This document shows, piece by piece, positions 8,756 to 18,372 of a stretch of DNA of 64,000 nucleotides. The notes under the pieces are model-generated. The model searched no databases. It worked only from the letters and a program-made list of their open reading frames with translations, and had not been told where the DNA came from. The stretch comes from Pseudomonas sp. Irchel 3E13 (lineage in GTDB: Bacteria > Pseudomonadota > Gammaproteobacteria > Pseudomonadales > Pseudomonadaceae). Each line of letters begins with the position of its first letter. Position 1 is the stretch's first letter. Position numbers and translations under genes: made by a program. The DNA lies in NCBI RefSeq assembly GCF_900187455.1, contig NZ_FYDX01000005.1, positions 186,001 to 250,000 of the forward strand, written 5' to 3'.

Positions 8756-9917
8756 CGGCCAGCATGGCCTGGACCGCGGCGTTTCTGCTGGAGCGCAGCA
8801 GGGCGCCGGCGACCACCAGGCAACCCACCAGCAACAACGCGCCGAACAAGGTCAAGGCGGTGCCGGCACCGAAGCGGTCAGCCAACAGGCCGGTGAAGAT
8901 CACCGGCAGGCTGAAGCCCAGATAGGCGAGCAGGAAGAATCCGGCGCTGGCGCGGGTTTTTTCTGTTCTCGCCAGCGCATTGACCGCCGACAGCCCGCCC
9001 AGATAGATAAACCCGTAGCAGGCACTGCTGGCCCCGATTGCTCCCAGCAACACAGCCGGCAATGTGCCGCTATGCGCGCCCCACGCCAGCAGTGCGTAAC
9101 TGCATGGCAGCACCAGCAAGCCCAGTCCGGTCGAGCGGGCGGGTGTCATGCGTCGTGCCAGTGGCTGGAACAGCAGGCCGCAACTGATGACACAGAACGT
9201 CGACATCCCCGACCAGTTGGCCAGTTGATGGCGTGCCAGGATCGACGGCATCAGAGCGATGACCAGGCCGACACAGCCCCAGGCCAGCAGGATCGCCAGG
9301 CCGTAGGGAAGGCTTCCCGTCGGGTAGAACGGCAGGCGCAGCAGCGCGGTTTGGCGACGGACGCCAGGATCCGGCAACCCCAGTACCGCCAGCAGCGCAA
9401 CCAACGCCAGACCCAGGTGCAGCGCAAAGCTGCCGGGTACGAGTGTGGGACCTTGTAGCAGGAACAGGCTGGTGACCGCCGCGCCGAGGCCAAAGCCCAG
9501 CGAGGTGCTGGCAGTGACCCGATTGGCTGCGGCGCGGTTGTCGCCGTTGCGCATCAATTCGCCCATGTACGCGGTGCCGGTGGCCGACGCCAGCGCAGTC
9601 CCGACGCCCAGCAGGGTGCGGGCGAAGGCCAGGGTGGTCAGGCCGGGCGCGAGCATCGTCAGCACCGTGGCCAGCATCGACAGGCAGAGCGCCGCAATGA
9701 TCAGCGGCTTGTGGCCGACCCGGTCCGCCAGTCCGCCGAGCAACAGCAGTACCGGCAGGACGCCGACGACATAACCGGAAAAAGCGACCGCTGTCGCCGC
9801 CGCTCCCTGGCCGGAAAGCGCCGCGTAGGCGGTGTACAGCGGGGCCTGGAGATTGACGGCAAAGGTGACCAGGCACAGGGCGAAAGCCAGTATGGCGGAC
9901 GCATGGCGGGTAATCAT
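8748..9917 (-). CDS. MFS transporter
   Basis: A 389-residue inner-membrane permease with about 12 hydrophobic segments and the MFS loop 2-3 motif GGLADRVGHKPL near residue 60. The ATG at 9917 has an AAGGAG 6 nt upstream. It is divergent from a MocR-type regulator 115 bp away, so that protein may control it; this is inference from arrangement. The substrate is not evident; the family is mostly drug or metabolite exporters. Confidence 0.9.
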   Translation of the reverse strand: MITRHASAILAFALCLVTFAVNLQAPLYTAYAALSGQGAAATAVAFSGYVVGVLPVLLLLGGLADRVGHKPLIIAALCLSMLATVLTMLAPGLTTLAFARTLLGVGTALASATGTAYMGELMRNGDNRAAANRVTASTSLGFGLGAAVTSLFLLQGPTLVPGSFALHLGLALVALLAVLGLPDPGVRRQTALLRLPFYPTGSLPYGLAILLAWGCVGLVIALMPSILARHQLANWSGMSTFCVISCGLLFQPLARRMTPARSTGLGLLVLPCSYALLAWGAHSGTLPAVLLGAIGASSACYGFIYLGGLSAVNALARTEKTRASAGFFLLAYLGFSLPVIFTGLLADRFGAGTALTLFGALLLVGCLVVAGALLRSSRNAAVQAMLAVK

Positions 9918-10032
9918 GGGGGACTCCTTGTAGTGACAAGGCGATTTTCGGGTGACCGTTGGCAGGGGGAAAGGCACACCTCCGGGTCTTTTGTGATTAA
10001 CTGTTCGGCCAAAATAACCAAACACCTGAACC

Positions 10033-11445
10033 ATGAAACTGAACCTTGATCGGCAATTGACGGCCACGCTGGTACAGCAGTTGGCGGATGGCCTGCAGGG
10101 CTGGATTGCCGCCCAGCGGCTACGTCCTGGCAGCCGTCTGCCGTCGATTCGTCATTTGGCGAAAGAGCAGGGCGTCAGCCAGTCCTGTGCCATCGAGGCC
10201 TACGACCGGTTGGTATCGCAAGGCTGGCTGGAGGCGCGTCACGGTGTCGGGTTTTTCGTCGCCGAGCGCAAGGGCCAGGCGCCTTTCGCCGAAGAACCGC
10301 ACTGGGAAGAAGGCATCGACGGGCGCTGGCGGTTGTTCAGCGACGACCGTGACGCGTTGCTCAGGCTTGGCTGTGGCTGGCTGCCGGACAACTGGCGGCA
10401 AAGCGAGGAAATTGCCCTGGCAATTCGTCAGGTCAGTCGCGGTGCGGAGCAGGATCTGTTCGGCTATGGGCCGCCGTTGGGGCTCACGGTCTTGCGCCAG
10501 CAGGTGCGCAAGCGCCTCGGATTGTTGGGTATTCAGGTGCAGCCCGAGCAGATTCTCACCACCCAGGGTGCCAGCCAGGCCCTCGACCTGCTGGTGCGCA
10601 CTTTGCTCAAGCCGGGCGATACCGTGCTGGTGGAAACGCCCGGCTATTACAACCTCTACAACCTGCTGCGCCTGCACGGTGTGCGCATGCTGCCGGTGCC
10701 GCGCACGGTGGACGGCCCCGATCTTGAGGTGATGGCTGATCTGCTGCGCGAGCACGCCCCGGGTTATCTGTTCATCAACAGCCTCTACCACAATCCCACC
10801 GGCACCAGCCTGAGCCCGCGCACCGCCCAGCGTTTGCTGGAACTGGCCGGCGAATTCGACGTGCGGATCATCGAGGACGATATCTATGCCGACTTTCAGG
10901 ACAGCCAGGCTACCCGCCTGACGACCCTCGACAGTCAGCAGCGGGTGATTTACCTCGCGAGTTTTTCAAAGACCCAAAGCAGTTCGCTGCGGGTCGGTTA
11001 CCTCGTCGCCGATGCGGGGCTGATCGCACGCCTCGCCGAGGTGAAGATGATCACCGGGATTGGCACGTCGCGGTTTGCCGAGCAGGTGCTGGCGCAACTG
11101 CTGGCCAGCGGGGTTTACCGCAAGAGCGTGCAGCGCTTGCGCGTGCGTCTGGCCCAGCATATGGCCACTGCGTTGCGCCTGCTCGAGGCCACCGGCTGGG
11201 AGGTTTTTGCCGAGCCTTACGGCGGCATGTTCGTCTGGGCCCGCTGCCCGGGTGTCGACTCCAGCGCGCTGCAACAGATCGCCCAGCGCGAAGGCGTCGT
11301 GCTCTCGCCGGGTTCGGCATTCGATCCGGAGGGCGCCGACAGTGACTGGCTGCGGATCAATGTTGCCTACACCCAGGATGTGCGTGCTCAAGCGTTTTTT
11401 CAGACGGTTGGCCAACTATCGTCGCGACGACCTTCAGTTTCCTGA
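10033..11445 (+). CDS. MocR/PdxR-type transcriptional regulator (GntR-aminotransferase fusion)
   Basis: A 470-residue protein. Residues 1-80 form a GntR winged helix (GSRLPSIRHLAKEQGVSQ). Residues from about 105 form a fold-type I aminotransferase domain with the NPTGT loop near 254 and the PLP-binding Lys313 in ASFSKTQSSSLR. Such proteins sense PLP or amino-compounds and control a divergent gene; here that is the MFS transporter. The retained Lys means PLP can bind. The start ATG at 10033 agrees with the domain. Confidence 0.93.
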   Translation: MKLNLDRQLTATLVQQLADGLQGWIAAQRLRPGSRLPSIRHLAKEQGVSQSCAIEAYDRLVSQGWLEARHGVGFFVAERKGQAPFAEEPHWEEGIDGRWRLFSDDRDALLRLGCGWLPDNWRQSEEIALAIRQVSRGAEQDLFGYGPPLGLTVLRQQVRKRLGLLGIQVQPEQILTTQGASQALDLLVRTLLKPGDTVLVETPGYYNLYNLLRLHGVRMLPVPRTVDGPDLEVMADLLREHAPGYLFINSLYHNPTGTSLSPRTAQRLLELAGEFDVRIIEDDIYADFQDSQATRLTTLDSQQRVIYLASFSKTQSSSLRVGYLVADAGLIARLAEVKMITGIGTSRFAEQVLAQLLASGVYRKSVQRLRVRLAQHMATALRLLEATGWEVFAEPYGGMFVWARCPGVDSSALQQIAQREGVVLSPGSAFDPEGADSDWLRINVAYTQDVRAQAFFQTVGQLSSRRPSVS

Positions 11446-11573
11446 AAACGACGGCTCCGTAGCTTTTTGCCATTATTCCGGCGCCGGTGTCTTGTGCTGC
11501 CACGGGCGCCGTTGCCACTCTGCACCCTTGGCGATGCGGCGAGTTTTCCAGGGGCAGAAGGGGGCAGCGAGCA

Positions 11574-13520
11574 ATGAAATCGGGCGCAAATGGTGGTTTC
11601 GCCAACCTGGGCATGGCCCGCAAGCTGGGGCTGGGATTCACCCTGGTGCTGTTATTGACGGCGGTCGTGGCCGCGATCGGTATTGCCGCGCTGTATGGCC
11701 TCGGCCAACGCGTCGATGGGCTCAAGCAGATGACCGCGTTCAACAACGGGGTGCTGGCCCTGCGCCTGGACGAACAGCGCTTCGCCCAGCGTTCTGATCC
11801 CAAGGCCGCCGAAGCACTGCGCAAGGGCGTGGAGGCCTTGAGTGCCCAGGCCGGGCAGTTGCCGGAACTTGCCAGCAGCGATGTCGGCGCCGAGCTGAAT
11901 GCCTACCGCCAGGCCTTCGACCAATTCGTCGAGTTGACCCAGGCCAAGGAGCTGGCGCTGGACATGGCCAGTTGGTCGGTGTCGAGCGTTGCCAACAACC
12001 TGGACGTGTTGCAGTCCGGGCTGGCGGACGATGGCACCTGGACGCTGAAGGACTCCCAAGGCCAGAGGGGCGCCGAGTTCGTCGAGCAGGCCGGCCAGGT
12101 CGGTCAGGTGGCGCGGCTGATGCTGCAGGCGATGGATGAGGCGCGGGTGCGCCTGGAGCAGAGCCGCAAGGGCGCCGATGATGTGCGTCAGGGGCGCATC
12201 GAGCAGGCTGACCAGGCGGCGGAACTGGCCGCGCAACTCAAGGGCAGTATCGAAGACCCCGGTTATCAGAGCGTACTCGGCGAGGTGACCACCCACATCG
12301 CCAGCTTTGGCGAGAAGCTTGGTGAATACACGGACCTGCTGGCCCGCGAGGAGCAACTACGCCAGCAGTTGCAGGCGCGCGCCGAACAGGTCACGGCGCG
12401 GGTCGAGCAGATCAACGCGGCCATCGATGCCGGAATGCAGGCCGAATTGAAGCGCAATGCCTTGCTGATTCTGCTGTCGTCATTGCTGGCACTGCTGGTG
12501 GGCATTGTCGCGGCGGTCCTCATTACCCGGGCCATCGTGCTGCCGCTGCGCCGGGTGATCAGCCGTGCCCAGGAAATTGCCGCAGGGGATTTGCGCGGCG
12601 AAATCAACGTCGATCGCCGTGATGAGGTGGGGCAGTTGCTGCTGGCCATGCAGCAGATGGGCAGCGGCCTGAGCGGCATCGTCAGTGGTTTGCAGTCCGG
12701 GATCGACAAGTTGGCCAGCAACGCCCACACCTTGTCGGCGGTGACCGAGCAGACCAACCGCGAAGTCAGCAGCCAGAAAGAAGAAACGGATCAGGTTGCC
12801 ACCGCCATGCAGGAGATGACGGCCACCGTGCACAGCGTTGCCCGTGATGCCGAGGAGGCTGCGCAAGCCGCGCAATCGGCGGACGGCAAGGTGGAAAACG
12901 GCCAGCAGGTGGTGCGCCAGAGCATGCAGCGCATCGAGCGACTGGCCAGTGCCGCCGATTCGGCCAGCCACAGCATCGAGACCCTCAGTGCCGAGATTCA
13001 GCACATCGGCTCGGTGCTGGAAGTGATCAAGAGCGTCGCCGAGCAGACCAACCTGCTGGCGCTCAACGCCGCCATCGAAGCTGCCCGCGCGGGTGAGCAG
13101 GGTCGCGGTTTTGCCGTGGTGGCGGATGAAGTGCGGGCCTTGGCCAAGCGCACCCAACAGTCCACCGAAGAAATCGAGCGCCTGGTCAGCAGTCTGCGGG
13201 CCAATGCCCAGTCATCGGTGACGCAGATCCAGAACAGTGGCGAACTGGTCAAACTGGCGGTGGCTGATGCGCTGCAAACTGAAAGTGCGCTAGGCAGCAT
13301 CGCTGCGGCAGTGTCGCTGATCCAGCAGATGAACCAGCAGATTGCCGCGGCCGCGGAACAGCAGAGTTCGGTGGCCGAGGAGATCAGCCGCAGCGTGACC
13401 CAGATTCGCAGCAGCGCCGATCAGTCGGCGATGGCCATGCAAGGCAACGCCAGCTCGAGTATCGAGCTGGCGCAGTTGGGTGCGGAGTTGAAAGGGATGG
13501 TCGGGCATTTCCGGATCTGA
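11574..13520 (+). CDS. Methyl-accepting chemotaxis protein, probably HBM sensor type
   Basis: A 648-residue transmembrane chemoreceptor. TM1 is at about 19-42; a helical periplasmic domain of about 250 residues follows; TM2 at about 295-318; a HAMP domain (to about 370) and the signalling domain, whose tip contains the invariant [32 protein letters not shown] stretch near 488-520. The periplasmic size and all-helical composition fit the helical bimodular (HBM) sensors of P. putida McpS, which bind organic acids, but the ligand is not known. There is no C-terminal CheR-docking pentapeptide. The start at 11574 replaces a longer unsupported frame from 11487. Confidence 0.9.
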   Translation: MKSGANGGFANLGMARKLGLGFTLVLLLTAVVAAIGIAALYGLGQRVDGLKQMTAFNNGVLALRLDEQRFAQRSDPKAAEALRKGVEALSAQAGQLPELASSDVGAELNAYRQAFDQFVELTQAKELALDMASWSVSSVANNLDVLQSGLADDGTWTLKDSQGQRGAEFVEQAGQVGQVARLMLQAMDEARVRLEQSRKGADDVRQGRIEQADQAAELAAQLKGSIEDPGYQSVLGEVTTHIASFGEKLGEYTDLLAREEQLRQQLQARAEQVTARVEQINAAIDAGMQAELKRNALLILLSSLLALLVGIVAAVLITRAIVLPLRRVISRAQEIAAGDLRGEINVDRRDEVGQLLLAMQQMGSGLSGIVSGLQSGIDKLASNAHTLSAVTEQTNREVSSQKEETDQVATAMQEMTATVHSVARDAEEAAQAAQSADGKVENGQQVVRQSMQRIERLASAADSASHSIETLSAEIQHIGSVLEVIKSVAEQTNLLALNAAIEAARAGEQGRGFAVVADEVRALAKRTQQSTEEIERLVSSLRANAQSSVTQIQNSGELVKLAVADALQTESALGSIAAAVSLIQQMNQQIAAAAEQQSSVAEEISRSVTQIRSSADQSAMAMQGNASSSIELAQLGAELKGMVGHFRI

Positions 13521-13532
13521 GTCCGGAAATGC
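13505..13532. terminator. Hairpin across the chemoreceptor stop codon
   Basis: An 11-bp perfect inverted repeat (13505-13515 with 13522-13532) has a 6-nt loop that contains the stop codon of the chemoreceptor gene. It sits 4 bp before the tail of the convergent benE gene. Neither side has a real T-run, so it is not a classical terminator; it may limit read-through or protect the 3' end. Confidence 0.45.
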
Positions 13533-13535
13533 CTG

Positions 13536-14729
13536 TCAGGCGCTTTTACGCCAGTTGAGGATCAGCAGCGTCAACACGCCAGCGACGATGCCCCAGAAGG
13601 CCGAGCCGATGGAGAACAGCGTGAAGCCCGAGGCGGTGACCATGAAGGTGATCAGCGCCGCTTCGCGTTCCTTGGCTTCGTTCATCGCCACGCTGAGGCC
13701 ATTCATGATTGAGCCGAACAGCGCCAGGGCGGCAATCGACAGCACCAGCTCCTTGGGCAGGGCGGCGAACAGCGCCGCCAGGGTGGCGCCGAAGGTCCCG
13801 GCGATGCCGTAGAAAATCCCGCACCAGACCGCTGCGGTGTAGCGCTTCTTGGGGTCTTCATGGGCATGCGGCCCGGTGCAGATTGCCGCGCTGATCGCCG
13901 CCAGGTTGACCCCGTGGGCGCCGAACGGTGCCAGCACCAGCGAGGCCAGGCCGGTAACCGAAATCAGCGGCGAGGCGGGCACTTGATAGCCATCGGCGCG
14001 GAGCACGGCGACGCCGGGCATGTTCTGCGAAGTCATCGCCACCACGAACAACGGAATGCCGATGCTGATGGTCGCTGCGAGGGAGAAGCTCGGCGTGGTC
14101 CACACCGGTGTCGCCACTTCCAGCTTGAAACCGCTGAAGTCCAGCAGGCCAAGCGCGCCGGACAGCGCCGTACCCACCACCAGCGCGGCGAGCACCGAGT
14201 AGCGCGGCGACACCCGCTTGATCAGCAGGTAACTGAAGAACATCCCCAGTACCAGGGTGGTGCGGTGCTGGGCGGCGACGAATATTTCACTGCCGATCTT
14301 GAACAGGATCCCGGCCAGTAGCGCCGAGGCCAGCGACGCGGGAATGCGTTTGACCAGGCGTTCGAAACTGCCGGTCAGGCCGCAGATCACCACCAGCACG
14401 GCGCAGGTGATGTAGGCGCCAATGGCCTCGCCGTACGTCACGCCGCCGAGGCTGGTGATCAGCAATGCTGCGCCCGGCGTCGACCAGGCAACGGTCACCG
14501 GCGTGCGGTAACGCAGCGACAGGCCGATGCTGCACACCGCCATGCCGATGGACAGCGCCCAGATCCACGAGGAAATCTGTGCGCTGGTCAGCCCTGCGGC
14601 CTGGCCGGCCTGGAACATCAGCACTAATGAGCTGGTGTAGCCGGTGAGCATGGCGATGAAACCGGCGACCACTGCGGAGGGTGACGAGTCGGCCAGCGGC
14701 CGCAATTGTGCGGAGGTGGCGTCGGGCAT
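13536..14729 (-). CDS. benE: Benzoate/H+ symporter family transporter (BenE)
   Basis: A 397-residue inner-membrane protein with about 11-12 hydrophobic segments and the BenE features SWIWALSIGMAV, GAALLITS and a late FVVAMTSQNMPGVAVLRADGY stretch that is highly typical. BenE proteins import benzoate with protons. No benABCD catabolic genes are nearby, so the substrate may differ; paralogues are common in Pseudomonas. Confidence 0.88.
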   Translation of the reverse strand: MPDATSAQLRPLADSSPSAVVAGFIAMLTGYTSSLVLMFQAGQAAGLTSAQISSWIWALSIGMAVCSIGLSLRYRTPVTVAWSTPGAALLITSLGGVTYGEAIGAYITCAVLVVICGLTGSFERLVKRIPASLASALLAGILFKIGSEIFVAAQHRTTLVLGMFFSYLLIKRVSPRYSVLAALVVGTALSGALGLLDFSGFKLEVATPVWTTPSFSLAATISIGIPLFVVAMTSQNMPGVAVLRADGYQVPASPLISVTGLASLVLAPFGAHGVNLAAISAAICTGPHAHEDPKKRYTAAVWCGIFYGIAGTFGATLAALFAALPKELVLSIAALALFGSIMNGLSVAMNEAKEREAALITFMVTASGFTLFSIGSAFWGIVAGVLTLLILNWRKSA

Positions 14730-14875
14730 GGCGAAATCCTTATACGGGTGTCAGCAGATTTTTCAGACTACCGTGCGACAGGGTGTCGATTGCAATACAG
14801 CAACCGTTGCATTTAGCCGTACAGTCGCCAACCATGAAGGTCGGTTCGCTTTTGCAGAAAAGGGGGAGGGGCAAG

Positions 14876-15478
14876 ATGTACAAGGTCTATGGGGATTACC
14901 AGTCGGGCAACTGTTACAAGATCAAGCTGATGCTGCACCTGCTCGATCTGCCCTACACCTGGCAGCCGGTGGATATTCTCAAGGGTGAGACACAGACGCC
15001 GGAATTCCTGGCGATGAACCCCAATGGCAAGGTTCCGGTGCTGCAACTGGAAGATGGCACCTGCCTGTGGGAGTCCAACGCGATTCTCAATTTCCTCGCC
15101 GACGGCAGCGAGTTCCTGCCCTCTGAGCCGCGGTTGCGCACCCAGGTGCTGCAATGGCAGTTCTTCGAGCAGTACAGCCACGAGCCCTATATCGCGGTGG
15201 CGCGTTTCATCCAGTTCTATCTGGGACTGCCAGACGAGCGCCTGGAGGAATACCGCAAGCTGCACAAGGGCGGGCACAAGGCGCTCAAGGTGATGGAGCG
15301 GCAACTGGAAGTGACGCCGTATCTGGTGGGCGACCGCTATTCGATCGCCGACGTGGCGTTGTATGCCTACACCCATGTCGCGCATGAGGGCGGCTTCGAC
15401 CTGAGCGCTTATCCGAAAGTGCGGGAGTGGCTGGCGCGGGTGGCAGAGCATCCGCGGCATGTAGCGATGGAAGGCTGA
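14876..15478 (+). CDS. Glutathione S-transferase family protein
   Basis: A 200-residue cytoplasmic protein with an N-terminal thioredoxin-fold domain (MYKVYGDYQSGNCYKIKLML, PNGKVPVL, LWESNAIL) carrying the glutathione-binding cis-Pro and Glu-Ser pair, and an all-helical C-terminal domain (VGDRYSIADVALYAYTH). Start chosen at 14876 with a purine-rich GGGGAGGGG upstream. The role is probably conjugation or stress protection; the substrate is unknown. Confidence 0.92.
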   Translation: MYKVYGDYQSGNCYKIKLMLHLLDLPYTWQPVDILKGETQTPEFLAMNPNGKVPVLQLEDGTCLWESNAILNFLADGSEFLPSEPRLRTQVLQWQFFEQYSHEPYIAVARFIQFYLGLPDERLEEYRKLHKGGHKALKVMERQLEVTPYLVGDRYSIADVALYAYTHVAHEGGFDLSAYPKVREWLARVAEHPRHVAMEG

Positions 15479-15483
15479 CGTTC

Positions 15484-15540
15484 TTGTAGGAGCGAGCTCG
15501 TCGGGGCGCCGAACCGTCGCGAAGGCCTGCACAGCAGGCC
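15484..15540. repeat. Degenerate Pseudomonas REP element with a hairpin
   Basis: Positions 15484-15521 begin with the REP core GTAGGAGCGAGCT shared with the element at 24192-24242, then diverge. A 7-bp stem (15524-15530 with 15534-15540) follows. It lies between the tails of two convergent genes, the usual REP location. Confidence 0.65.
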
Positions 15541-15549
15541 CCGAAAGGA

Positions 15550-15921
15550 TCAGGCAGCCGAAAAACGCTGGTCCAGATACGCGATGATCGCCTTGGACTC
15601 GTACATCCAGGTGGTCTTGCCGTCTTCTTCGATGCGCAGGCACGGCACTTTGATCTTGCCGCCTTCGGTGAGCAGGGTCTGACGATCCTGTTCGTTGTTC
15701 TTCGCGTCGCGCAGGGTGATCGGCACGTTGAGGCGGTGCAGGGTGCGGCGGGTCTTCACGCAGAACGGGCAGGCGTGGAACTGGTACAGGCTCAACCCGC
15801 GGGCTTCCTGCTCGACCCGCGCCTGGGCGGCGGGGTCACGCTTGCGTTTGGCCGGGCGGCTGATCCAGTCGAGAAAGACGATCACCTGGCCGAGGCCGAC
15901 CCGCAGTGCTTTGACGATCAT
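15550..15921 (-). CDS. Glutaredoxin-like / GST N-terminal domain protein
   Basis: A 123-residue protein with a hydrophobic N-terminal segment (about residues 1-20), then a basic stretch and a glutaredoxin fold with a CPFC redox pair near residues 51-54, KVPCLRIE and the ESKAIIAYL glutathione-binding helix. It would act in thiol-disulfide exchange, perhaps membrane-attached. It lies downstream of folE but the folE terminator separates them. Confidence 0.85.
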   Translation of the reverse strand: MIVKALRVGLGQVIVFLDWISRPAKRKRDPAAQARVEQEARGLSLYQFHACPFCVKTRRTLHRLNVPITLRDAKNNEQDRQTLLTEGGKIKVPCLRIEEDGKTTWMYESKAIIAYLDQRFSAA

Positions 15922-15936
15922 GGCAACTCCTCAAAA

Positions 15937-15964
15937 TGAAAAAGCCGACCTGGACAGGTCGGCT
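15937..15964 (-). terminator. Terminator of folE
   Basis: On the minus strand a 9-bp stem (arms 15943-15951 and 15956-15964) with a 4-nt loop is followed by a run of T. It lies just after the folE stop. Confidence 0.85.
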
Positions 15965-15980
15965 CGCGTAACGCTCCCGA

Positions 15981-16526
15981 TCACTTGATCAGGCTGAGAA
16001 ACTCGCTGCGGGTCGCGGCGTTATCGCGGAATTCGCCGAGCATCACCGAAGTGATCATCGACGAGTTCTGCTTCTCGACGCCGCGCATCATCATGCACAT
16101 GTGCTTGGCTTCGATGACGACGGCGACGCCCAGGGCGCCGGTAACCGTCTGCACCGCCTCGGCGATTTCGCGGCTCAGGTTTTCCTGGATCTGCAGGCGA
16201 CGGGCATACATGTCGACAATCCGTGCCACCTTGGACAGGCCCAGCACCTTGCCGCTCGGGATGTAGGCGACGTGCGCCTTGCCGATGAAAGGCAGCAGGT
16301 GGTGTTCGCACAGCGAGTAAAGCTCGATGTCCTTGACCAGGACCATCTCGCTGTTGTCGGAGCTGAACAGGGCGCCGTTGGTCACTTCTTCCAGGGTTTG
16401 GGTGTAACCGCGGCAAAGGTACTGCATGGCCTTCGCGGCCCGTTTCGGCGTGTCGAGCAGGCCTTCGCGGGAGACATCCTCGCCGAGCTGGCCGAGGATT
16501 GCGGTGTAGTTCTGTTCCAGGGACAT
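15981..16526 (-). CDS. folE: GTP cyclohydrolase I
   Basis: A 181-residue type I enzyme that turns GTP into dihydroneopterin triphosphate, the first step of tetrahydrofolate synthesis. Zinc ligands Cys73 and His76 (in [10 protein letters not shown]) and Cys144 are present, with the [24 protein letters not shown] signature. Length is on the short side for a gammaproteobacterial FolE (about 180-220). Pseudomonads often carry more than one copy. Confidence 0.95.
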   Translation of the reverse strand: MSLEQNYTAILGQLGEDVSREGLLDTPKRAAKAMQYLCRGYTQTLEEVTNGALFSSDNSEMVLVKDIELYSLCEHHLLPFIGKAHVAYIPSGKVLGLSKVARIVDMYARRLQIQENLSREIAEAVQTVTGALGVAVVIEAKHMCMMMRGVEKQNSSMITSVMLGEFRDNAATRSEFLSLIK

Positions 16527-16595
16527 GGATCTACCTGTGGTGTATTTCGCAAACGCGAAGGGTACGGCGGCTGTGGCGGCGCCGCAAGTCCGGCG

Positions 16596-17153
16596 TTACT
16601 CGTCGCGACCTTCGAGCATGGTCCGGCGCAGCATCACATACACCGCGCCGGTGCCGCCGTGTCTGGCCTGGCACGAGGTAAAGCCCAGCACTTGAGCGTG
16701 CTGGCGCAGCCAGGTATTGACGTGGCTTTTGATCATGGGGCGTTTGCCATCCAGGCGCACGGCCTTGCCGTGGGTGACGCGCACGCAACGGATTTCGAAG
16801 CGGGTGGCCTCGGCAAGGAAGGCCCAAAGGGTTTCGCGCGCTTTCTCGACGGTCATGCCGTGCAGGTCGAGGCTGCCTTCAAAGCCGATCTGGCCGAGCT
16901 TGAGCTTGCGCATCTGGCTTTCCTGGACGCCGTCGCGGCTCCAGTGCAGATCGTCTTCCGGGCCCACGTCGATGACGAACTGGTCGGACAGGCCGTCGAC
17001 GATGGTCTGGTCGCTGCGCACCGTCGCATTCTGCCGCAGGTTGTTCAGTTGCTTGCGATCAGTCTTGGGTTTGCCGGTGTCGGCGCGATCATGCTTGATC
17101 GGCTTGACGCCGCGCACCTCGCTCTTGAACAGGGAAAAATCGTCGTCTTGCAT
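16596..17153 (-). CDS. Smr domain endonuclease (SmrA/YdaL type)
   Basis: A 185-residue protein with a charged N-terminal region and a C-terminal Smr domain of about 85 residues: LDLHGMTVEKARETL near 95, RVTHGKA near 123-129 and the HGGTGAVYVML end. Smr domains nick or cleave nucleic acids. It lies upstream of folE on the same strand, 69 bp away. Confidence 0.88.
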   Translation of the reverse strand: MQDDDFSLFKSEVRGVKPIKHDRADTGKPKTDRKQLNNLRQNATVRSDQTIVDGLSDQFVIDVGPEDDLHWSRDGVQESQMRKLKLGQIGFEGSLDLHGMTVEKARETLWAFLAEATRFEIRCVRVTHGKAVRLDGKRPMIKSHVNTWLRQHAQVLGFTSCQARHGGTGAVYVMLRRTMLEGRDE

Positions 17154-17206
17154 GTAGGTCTCCGCCGCGAGCGGCGCAGTTTACGCGAGTCCACACGCCG
17201 TTGCAG

Positions 17207-17527
17207 TCAATCGTGTTTTTTCATCAGGTGGGGCGACAGGTTCAGTTCGCGGCCGCGGCGCAGACGCAGGCGACGTCGGCGCCAGAGCCACACGCCCAGG
17301 TACAGCACCAGCAAACCGCCGCCGAGCACCAGGCTGGCGGCGGCGGGGTTGGCATTGAGCTCGCCCAGTGCGGCGGGGTGGCCCAGCAGGCTGGCGGCTC
17401 CAGCCATGGCCAGCAGCACGCCGACGCTGGCCAGCAGGGCCGAAAACGCCGCGGCCAGGCGCGAACGCCAATTGCCCGGCTGGCGCGGACGCAGGCGTTT
17501 GGCGTCGAAACCGTCGGATATTTTCAT
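17207..17527 (-). CDS. Small membrane protein of unknown function
   Basis: A 106-residue protein with two membrane segments (about 25-48 and 62-82) followed by an Arg-rich stretch (WRRRRRLRLRRGR) that fits a positive-inside topology. I do not recognise a named family. It lies between the Smr and cysteine-hydrolase-like genes on the same strand, 53 and 67 bp apart, so it may share their transcript. Confidence 0.65.
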   Translation of the reverse strand: MKISDGFDAKRLRPRQPGNWRSRLAAAFSALLASVGVLLAMAGAASLLGHPAALGELNANPAAASLVLGGGLLVLYLGVWLWRRRRLRLRRGRELNLSPHLMKKHD

Positions 17528-17594
17528 TCCGATTTCCTCAGTGAATATCCGGTTTTGGACCGAAAGTCGTGGAGGTGGTTCCGCGCGCCAAGGG

Positions 17595-18185
17595 TCAGAT
17601 CAGACTGTTGGTAGGGGTCACGCAGGCGAAGTTGTCGGCCATGATCGCCATTTCAGTCTGCTGGATCTGCGCGGCGGCGATCACGCCATCCTTGAACGGC
17701 AGGTCGCGGGTGGCGCAGGCGTCTTCGACCAGGGTGCAGCGGTAGCCGTAGTCTTTGGCGCGGCGCACGGTGGTGCTGACGCTGGAGTGGCTCATGAAGC
17801 CGCAGACGATCAGATCCAGGTGGCCGAGGTTCTGCAGGGTTTCATGCAGGCTGGTGTTCTTGAAGGCGTTGGGCATGCGCTTCTCGATGATGACTTCATC
17901 GCCCTGTGGCTCCAGGCCGGGGATGAATTCGCCGCGCGCACCCTGAGGATCGAACAGACCGCCGACGGTGCCCAGGTGACGCACGTGAATCACCGGACGA
18001 CCGGCCTTGCGCGCCGCGTCGAGCAGTTTGCCGATGTTCGCCACTGCCTCGTCCATGCCCGACAGCGCCAGGGGACCGCTCAGGTACTCTTTCTGCGCAT
18101 CGATAATGATCAGGCTGGCGTTGCTCAGTTTGGCGGGCGGATAGCCACGTCCGCTGAGGTGGAACATCGTCATTGGAACAGACAT
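17595..18185 (-). CDS. Isochorismatase-like hydrolase lacking the nucleophilic Cys
   Basis: A 196-residue alpha/beta protein of the cysteine hydrolase / isochorismatase superfamily. Asp29 (LIIIDAQKEY) and Lys102 (IIEKRMPNAF) match the catalytic Asp-Lys pair. In the third motif CGFMSHSSVSTTVRRA the residue at the usual nucleophile position is Ser135, not Cys. Related isochorismatases also work without Cys. The start at 18185 has an AAGGAG 7 nt upstream. The substrate is unknown; no siderophore or phenazine genes lie nearby. Confidence 0.85.
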   Translation of the reverse strand: MSVPMTMFHLSGRGYPPAKLSNASLIIIDAQKEYLSGPLALSGMDEAVANIGKLLDAARKAGRPVIHVRHLGTVGGLFDPQGARGEFIPGLEPQGDEVIIEKRMPNAFKNTSLHETLQNLGHLDLIVCGFMSHSSVSTTVRRAKDYGYRCTLVEDACATRDLPFKDGVIAAAQIQQTEMAIMADNFACVTPTNSLI

Positions 18186-18372
18186 CAGGGGCTCCTTCGG
18201 GTAGGGCTTTTTACCTATTCTCCCCTGCTTGGACACTTATGTGAATCGCTTAGCGTACAAGTGGCGTGGTTAGTGGCTCTCAGCCATGTCAGCCAATCGC
18301 CCGTCGATGCAATTGCGGCCACTTGTTGCGCGAGGCTGGTAGAATCGCCGGTCGTCTTCCAAGGAGTCTGCC

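Noticed and set aside
11357-11824. Minus-strand frame between the MocR and chemoreceptor genes
   Set aside because: Antisense to both coding regions, with no domain or ribosome site.
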